This document shows, one piece after another, positions 62,492 to 64,000 of a stretch of DNA of 64,000 bases (the first letter of the stretch is position 1; every line of letters begins with the position of its first letter). Below the pieces are notes generated by a model, which saw only the letters and a program-made list of their open reading frames with translations, ran no database searches and was not told the origin of the DNA. The DNA is from Agarophyton chilense (Eukaryota; Rhodophyta; Florideophyceae; Gracilariales; Gracilariaceae), in NCBI GenBank assembly GCA_030374765.1, contig JARGXX010000031.1, forward strand, positions 62,001-126,000. Reading direction: 5' to 3'. Position numbers and translations under genes: made by a program.

Positions 62492-64000
62492 ATGAATGCT
62501 CGACTCTCTTTTCTCCTTGCTCTCTTTCTCCCCGTCGTGCTGTGCTTTCCAGCCCGTCCCTTTTCAAATGTGCTGCACCCTACTCACATTCACCAGATCT
62601 TTCTCCGGCTCAAGGCCCGTCGCGTCCGTCTTGCTACCGTTCGCTTCGCCGCTGCCCACCTTCTGAGAGGGGAACAACTTCAAGTCGTCGATCGTGTAGG
62701 TTTGGCTTTCGAGCCTTGCGTTGCATCCACAGACTGTCTTGGGGAGCGAACCTGTTCCCAGCTTGCGGGCTCCGTCTCCGGTGCCGTCGGGCTCGTTGAC
62801 TGTGCAGGCGGCCTTTGTTTCTGTTCTGACACCGATGGCTGCTCTTCTACAGCAGATTGTCTAGAGGGAGAGACATGTGCCCCCGGCGGAACTTGTGTAT
62901 CCAACTCATTTGTACCAGGAGCCTCTCCGCCCAACGAAGCAGATCCTTCTCTTGGGCTCAATCTGGATCCCTGCAAATCAATCTCCGACTGCCAGAACCC
63001 TCGCAACTGTGTGCAGTATGTCGAAGGTGTGTTCGGACAATGTAGTGGGGCCAACTGCTTCTGTGTCAGACCGGATCCCAGTTGCACCTCTCCTTCTGAG
63101 TGTTCACAGGGAGAGTCATGCACACAGAGAGAGGGCGCAAATAATGCTATTTGCATCTCAGAGTCTGCCATTGTATCTGGCGATGCCATGGAAGAGGAAA
63201 TCGATGAGATTAAGGACTCCACTCCTGATCTCCCATCCATGACGGATATGCCCATCACTGAGCCTCTTGCTACCGCCATCGAAGAAACGGCTGCCCCGCT
63301 GCCTTCGCAAGCGTCGCCAGTTTTGCTTCCATCGCCATCTTCGATTCCATTGTCGGTTCCTCTCACTCCAAGTGACGAAGGTACGCCGGAAATATCTCCT
63401 CCGGAAGCTGGATCCTCTGTTGAGGAAGGAGCAGCCCCTGTCACTTCCACAGGCACCACAGATGGTATGGAAGGTGAACCGGCCACCGAGGGATCTCCTG
63501 TCGCTTCCACAGGCCCCACAGATGGTATGGAAGGTGAACCCGCAACCGAGGGATCTCCTGTCGCTTCCACAGGCCCCACAGATGGTATGGAAGGTGAACC
63601 CGCAACCGAGGGATCGCCGGTCGCTTCCACAGATACCACAGGTGTTTCTGAAGAGCCTACCGTAGTGGCTGAGACTGAGGAAACAAGTCAGCCTGAGCAG
63701 GTCGACAACGAGCCCACCGTCGTTTTACCAGGTGCGGACGGTGTTGTCGTGTCTCCTGATTCTGAACAAGGTGTAGAAGTTCTCCCGACGGACGATGCGG
63801 GCCCTCCTCAAACTGTACAACCGGCTATTATCGGAGACCCTGATGTTGTCTCGTCCCCGCCCCCTGAGGAGCTCGAGGGCATCGATCCTTCCGTCTCGCC
63901 TGAGGTTGGCGAACAAGATGACGAAGCCTCTGCCGACGGTTCATCTGCCGATGGTACATCTCCCGATGATTCATCTCCCGATGAAGCGGTCTGCATCGGA
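62492..64000 (+). CDS. Secreted Cys-rich protein with 20-residue tandem repeats (partial)
   Basis: 503 codons open to the window edge, so the C terminus is missing. A signal peptide (MNARLSFLLALFLPVVLC) is followed by a propeptide-like basic stretch and three Cys-rich modules of the form C.S..DC..GE.C........C.C (about residues 70-230). A long Pro/Ser/Thr/Glu-rich, probably O-glycosylated stalk follows. It contains three full 20-residue repeats (PVASTGPTDGMEGEPATEGS) and an acidic SPDDSSPDE region. Another Cys appears just before the edge (EAVCIG), so more modules may follow. Cell-wall or extracellular matrix location is likely; function unknown. The neighbouring gene at 58169 is also secreted and Cys-rich but uses a different module. 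Confidence 0.8.
   Translation, partial: MNARLSFLLALFLPVVLCFPARPFSNVLHPTHIHQIFLRLKARRVRLATVRFAAAHLLRGEQLQVVDRVGLAFEPCVASTDCLGERTCSQLAGSVSGAVGLVDCAGGLCFCSDTDGCSSTADCLEGETCAPGGTCVSNSFVPGASPPNEADPSLGLNLDPCKSISDCQNPRNCVQYVEGVFGQCSGANCFCVRPDPSCTSPSECSQGESCTQREGANNAICISESAIVSGDAMEEEIDEIKDSTPDLPSMTDMPITEPLATAIEETAAPLPSQASPVLLPSPSSIPLSVPLTPSDEGTPEISPPEAGSSVEEGAAPVTSTGTTDGMEGEPATEGSPVASTGPTDGMEGEPATEGSPVASTGPTDGMEGEPATEGSPVASTDTTGVSEEPTVVAETEETSQPEQVDNEPTVVLPGADGVVVSPDSEQGVEVLPTDDAGPPQTVQPAIIGDPDVVSSPPPEELEGIDPSVSPEVGEQDDEASADGSSADGTSPDDSSPDEAVCIG
63437..63616 (+). repeat. 60-bp coding tandem repeat, three copies
   Basis: Units at 63437-63496, 63497-63556 and 63557-63616 encode 20 residues each and are nearly identical (the second and third differ by one base); a partial fourth follows. 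The high identity points to recent expansion. Confidence 0.95.

Noticed and set aside
62680-63639. A 319-codon minus-strand frame with 20-residue repeats
   Set aside because: Antisense of the 60-bp repeat. The plus strand has a signal peptide and ordered Cys modules.

Overview
This is a piece of a eukaryotic nuclear genome, most plausibly from a multicellular red alga (Florideophyceae, Chondrus-like). That placement is inferred. The genes are typical nuclear ones: SUMO, NC2-alpha, DDX41, flotillin, a TRPC4AP-like protein, a CPSF-A protein and an SNM1 nuclease. Several proteins carry plastid- or mitochondrion-type presequences. Nearly all genes are single open exons; the only introns I could place are short (94, 109 and 85 nt). 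Two type II membrane sulfotransferase-like proteins fit an organism making sulfated galactans. 5S rRNA genes occur as isolated copies, not tandem arrays.

Layout. 0.3-9.5 kb: a helical BAR-like protein (-), a PH-domain protein (+), a large secreted TIG/beta-propeller protein (+) and a coiled-coil protein of unknown role (+). 10.3-21.8 kb (very GC-rich): a TRPC4AP-like protein (-) divergent from a plastid-type long-chain acyl-CoA/ACP synthetase (+), a probable thylakoid-lumen ChaN-like protein (-), a tail-anchored protein (-), an SNM1-type DNA nuclease (+) and sulfotransferase-like protein 1 (-). 21.8-34.2 kb: 5S rRNA, a small membrane protein, tRNA-Thr(CGU), succinyl-CoA ligase alpha, an HCF107/Mbb1-like HAT-repeat protein (-), a second 5S rRNA, a chloroplast RH3-like helicase (+) and NC2-alpha (-). 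34.2-39.4 kb is an AT-rich 5 kb stretch with no recognisable gene. 39.4-48.4 kb: a small two-exon membrane protein, fumarase (-), sulfotransferase-like protein 2 (+), an AT-rich patch with long hairpins and a possible transposon scrap, a P/U-type cyclin (-) and DDX41 (+). 50-64 kb: an ALY/REF mRNA export factor (-), a 1762-residue CPSF-A protein (+), SUMO (-), a secreted Cys-rich repeat protein (+), flotillin (-) and a secreted Cys-rich/tandem-repeat protein cut by the window edge (+).

Neighbours mostly alternate strands, giving compact divergent promoters and convergent 3' ends. There are no operons, and neighbours do not form one pathway, apart from two TCA-cycle enzymes (succinyl-CoA ligase, fumarase), several nuclear RNA-processing factors and two plastid RNA factors (the HAT protein and the RH3-like helicase). 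Many start codons are preceded on the coding strand by pyrimidine/poly-C tracts and, further up, TATA-like boxes. I found no clearly new multi-gene system. The most interesting points are a SUMO gene encoding the already mature di-glycine form, a sulfotransferase-like protein lacking the usual 3'-phosphate-binding Arg, four evenly spaced CACGTG boxes in the fumarase/sulfotransferase promoter, promoter tandem repeats before DDX41, a tandem duplication that copied the 3' end of the ChaN-like gene, and hairpins beside a transposon-like fragment.
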